From Planctomycetota bacterium (GTDB lineage Bacteria > Planctomycetota > UBA11346), in contig JACDEN010000138.1 of the NCBI GenBank assembly GCA_013816415.1, positions 1-6,925 of the forward strand: DNA of 6,925 nt, written 5' to 3'. The position numbers were made by a program, and so were the translations under genes. Below the pieces are notes generated by a model. It had not been told where the DNA came from. It saw only the letters and a program-made list of their open reading frames with translations, and did no database searches. Shown here piece after piece: positions 6,000-6,925 of this stretch (the first letter of the stretch is position 1; each line of letters opens with the position of its first letter).

Positions 6000-6875
6000 T
6001 CAACCTGCGATGGTGAGGGATGCGAAGCGGATGGCGCGCGGGCCGTGGTACGACCCGCTGGTGACGATGTCGCGGCTGAAGCGCGCGTCGGCGAGCGCCT
6101 GTGCGAGCACGCCGGTGACGCTGCCGCCTGTGACCGGGGTCCGGCTGCCGTCGGCGCGCCGCCAATAGGCGAGGCGGATCTCGCCGCTGAACGCTCCGGT
6201 ATCGGCGCGCGGATGGAATTCGCTGAAGCGCACCACTTCGAGCACATCGCCGGCGAGCAGCTCGGCCGCAGAGGCGCTGCCCGCCTGTGCGACCAGCGTC
6301 CCGCGATCGCCGCGCGGGGCATGGCCGAGGAAGCGCATCCAGCGGGCGCCTCCGCACACTCCGATCAGGCGGTCCTGCGCGAGCAGATCCTGGCGCGCCG
6401 GCGCGTATCCCAGATCGTCGAAGAGGTAGGCGCCGAGACTCGGGACCGAGGGATCGCTGGCGAGCGCGAGCGGGTCGCCGCCGCGCCGCGTGACCACCGC
6501 ATCCCCGATGGCGAACGCATTGACCGTGCGCGCGTGCACCGATGCATCGGCGTGATGCGCATAGTATCCCAGCAGTTCAGCGAGGTAGTCCTCGCCGATC
6601 ACCACCGCGATGGCTCCGGTCGGCGACGCGCACGCGACCGCGCCATCGCGGACGCAGACGGCGGCGCGCGCGACACGTTCGCCCAGGCGCAGGCCGGCGA
6701 CCGAGGACGATTCGCATTTGTCGTAGAACTCGACCTCGTCGCGGCCCTCCGGACGGTGGAGCAGCACGAACTCGACGAACACGCGGCTGCGCCGGTCGTA
6801 GAGGTCCAGGCCGCGATGGTTGATCAGCCGTCGGTCCGAGCGGGTGACGAACACCTCGAACGTGCTCGGGCGCAC
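6000..6875 (-). CDS. PmbA/TldD-family protein lacking its N-terminal domain
   Basis: The 291-residue product resembles the middle and C-terminal parts of PmbA/TldD proteins. Family landmarks in order are: INHRGLDLYDR near the start (compare NSHGMLQGY in E. coli PmbA); FDDLGYAPARQDLL, matching the FDxEG region; TGAFSGEIRLAYW, matching TGDFS; and a closing PVTGGSVTGVLAQAL...FASLTIAG, matching PVxxxTIAGN...TIAG. The TldD metalloprotease motif HExxxH is absent, so it is closer to PmbA, the non-catalytic partner in TldD/PmbA proteolysis. PmbA is usually about 450 residues, so some 150 or more N-terminal residues are missing. The start is a GTG at 6875; the frame has only nine more codons before a TAA at 6903-6905, none of them a common start. 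The missing part may lie in another frame beyond the right edge. A partner gene could also be upstream, outside the window. Confidence 0.75.
   Translation of the reverse strand: MRPSTFEVFVTRSDRRLINHRGLDLYDRRSRVFVEFVLLHRPEGRDEVEFYDKCESSSVAGLRLGERVARAAVCVRDGAVACASPTGAIAVVIGEDYLAELLGYYAHHADASVHARTVNAFAIGDAVVTRRGGDPLALASDPSVPSLGAYLFDDLGYAPARQDLLAQDRLIGVCGGARWMRFLGHAPRGDRGTLVAQAGSASAAELLAGDVLEVVRFSEFHPRADTGAFSGEIRLAYWRRADGSRTPVTGGSVTGVLAQALADARFSRDIVTSGSYHGPRAIRFASLTIAG
6003..6006 (-). promoter_or_regulatory. Ribosome binding site of the SDR gene, inside the PmbA-like gene
   Basis: AGGT on the minus strand overlaps the last codons of the PmbA-like gene and has a 7-base spacer to the ATG at 5995. 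This placement fits translational coupling of the two genes. Confidence 0.5.
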
Positions 6876-6925
6876 CCACGGACACTCAGCCGTCGCTGAA
6901 TATTAATCTCGGCACTGCGCATAGT

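Noticed and set aside
4931..6016. 361-codon open frame on the plus strand
   Set aside because: Antisense to the SDR gene, which has a full set of Rossmann and YxxxK motifs; no ribosome binding site or recognisable domain.
5996..6322. Upstream extension of the SDR frame, adding 109 residues
   Set aside because: It overlaps the PmbA-like gene in another frame, is rich in Arg, Ser and Ala, and precedes a canonical MKVLIIGGTG start that has its own ribosome binding site.
6000..6875. Metalloprotease active site in the PmbA-like protein
   Set aside because: The HExxxH motif of TldD is not present; the His pair in GYYAHHADAS does not fit it.
5844..6899. 351-codon open frame on the plus strand
   Set aside because: Antisense to the PmbA-like gene and the SDR start; no domain recognised.

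Overview
The window looks like a GC-rich bacterial chromosome segment with four genes, all on the minus strand. They read right to left: a PmbA/TldD-family protein, an NAD(P)-dependent epimerase/dehydratase-like SDR protein, a membrane-anchored ECF sigma factor with a long C-terminal extension, and a secreted multidomain beta-helix protein that runs off the left edge. The combination of an ECF sigma factor fused to a transmembrane segment plus a large unknown domain, a secreted beta-helix/CBM6 protein and a LacI-type operator suggests the Planctomycetes-Verrucomicrobia-Lentisphaerae group. That placement is an inference from gene style only; there is no rRNA or other marker in the window.

Right part (5000-6902): the PmbA-like gene and the SDR gene are separated by 4 bases, with the SDR ribosome binding site lying inside the end of the upstream gene, so they are very probably one operon. 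The PmbA-like protein has the conserved middle and C-terminal regions but no N-terminal domain. An in-frame stop lies just upstream of its only possible start, so it is either truncated or frameshifted.

Middle (2877-4999): a 119-base gap holds a four-tract G-rich motif and a promoter-like motif in front of the ECF sigma factor gene. The sigma protein has normal regions 2 and 4, one membrane segment, and about 400 residues of unrecognised, probably extracytoplasmic sequence that may contain an internal duplication.

Left part (1-2876): a 265-base gap leads to a secreted protein with a signal peptide, a parallel beta-helix, a putative Ig domain, a CBM6 carbohydrate-binding module and the start of an FN3-like domain. 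Its upstream region has a perfect 20-bp LacI-type palindrome immediately before the ribosome binding site. Further upstream is a second copy of the motif found before the sigma gene. The simplest reading is that the sigma factor controls both itself and the secreted protein, with a sugar-responsive LacI repressor adding a second control at the beta-helix gene. This is a hypothesis from sequence pattern alone.
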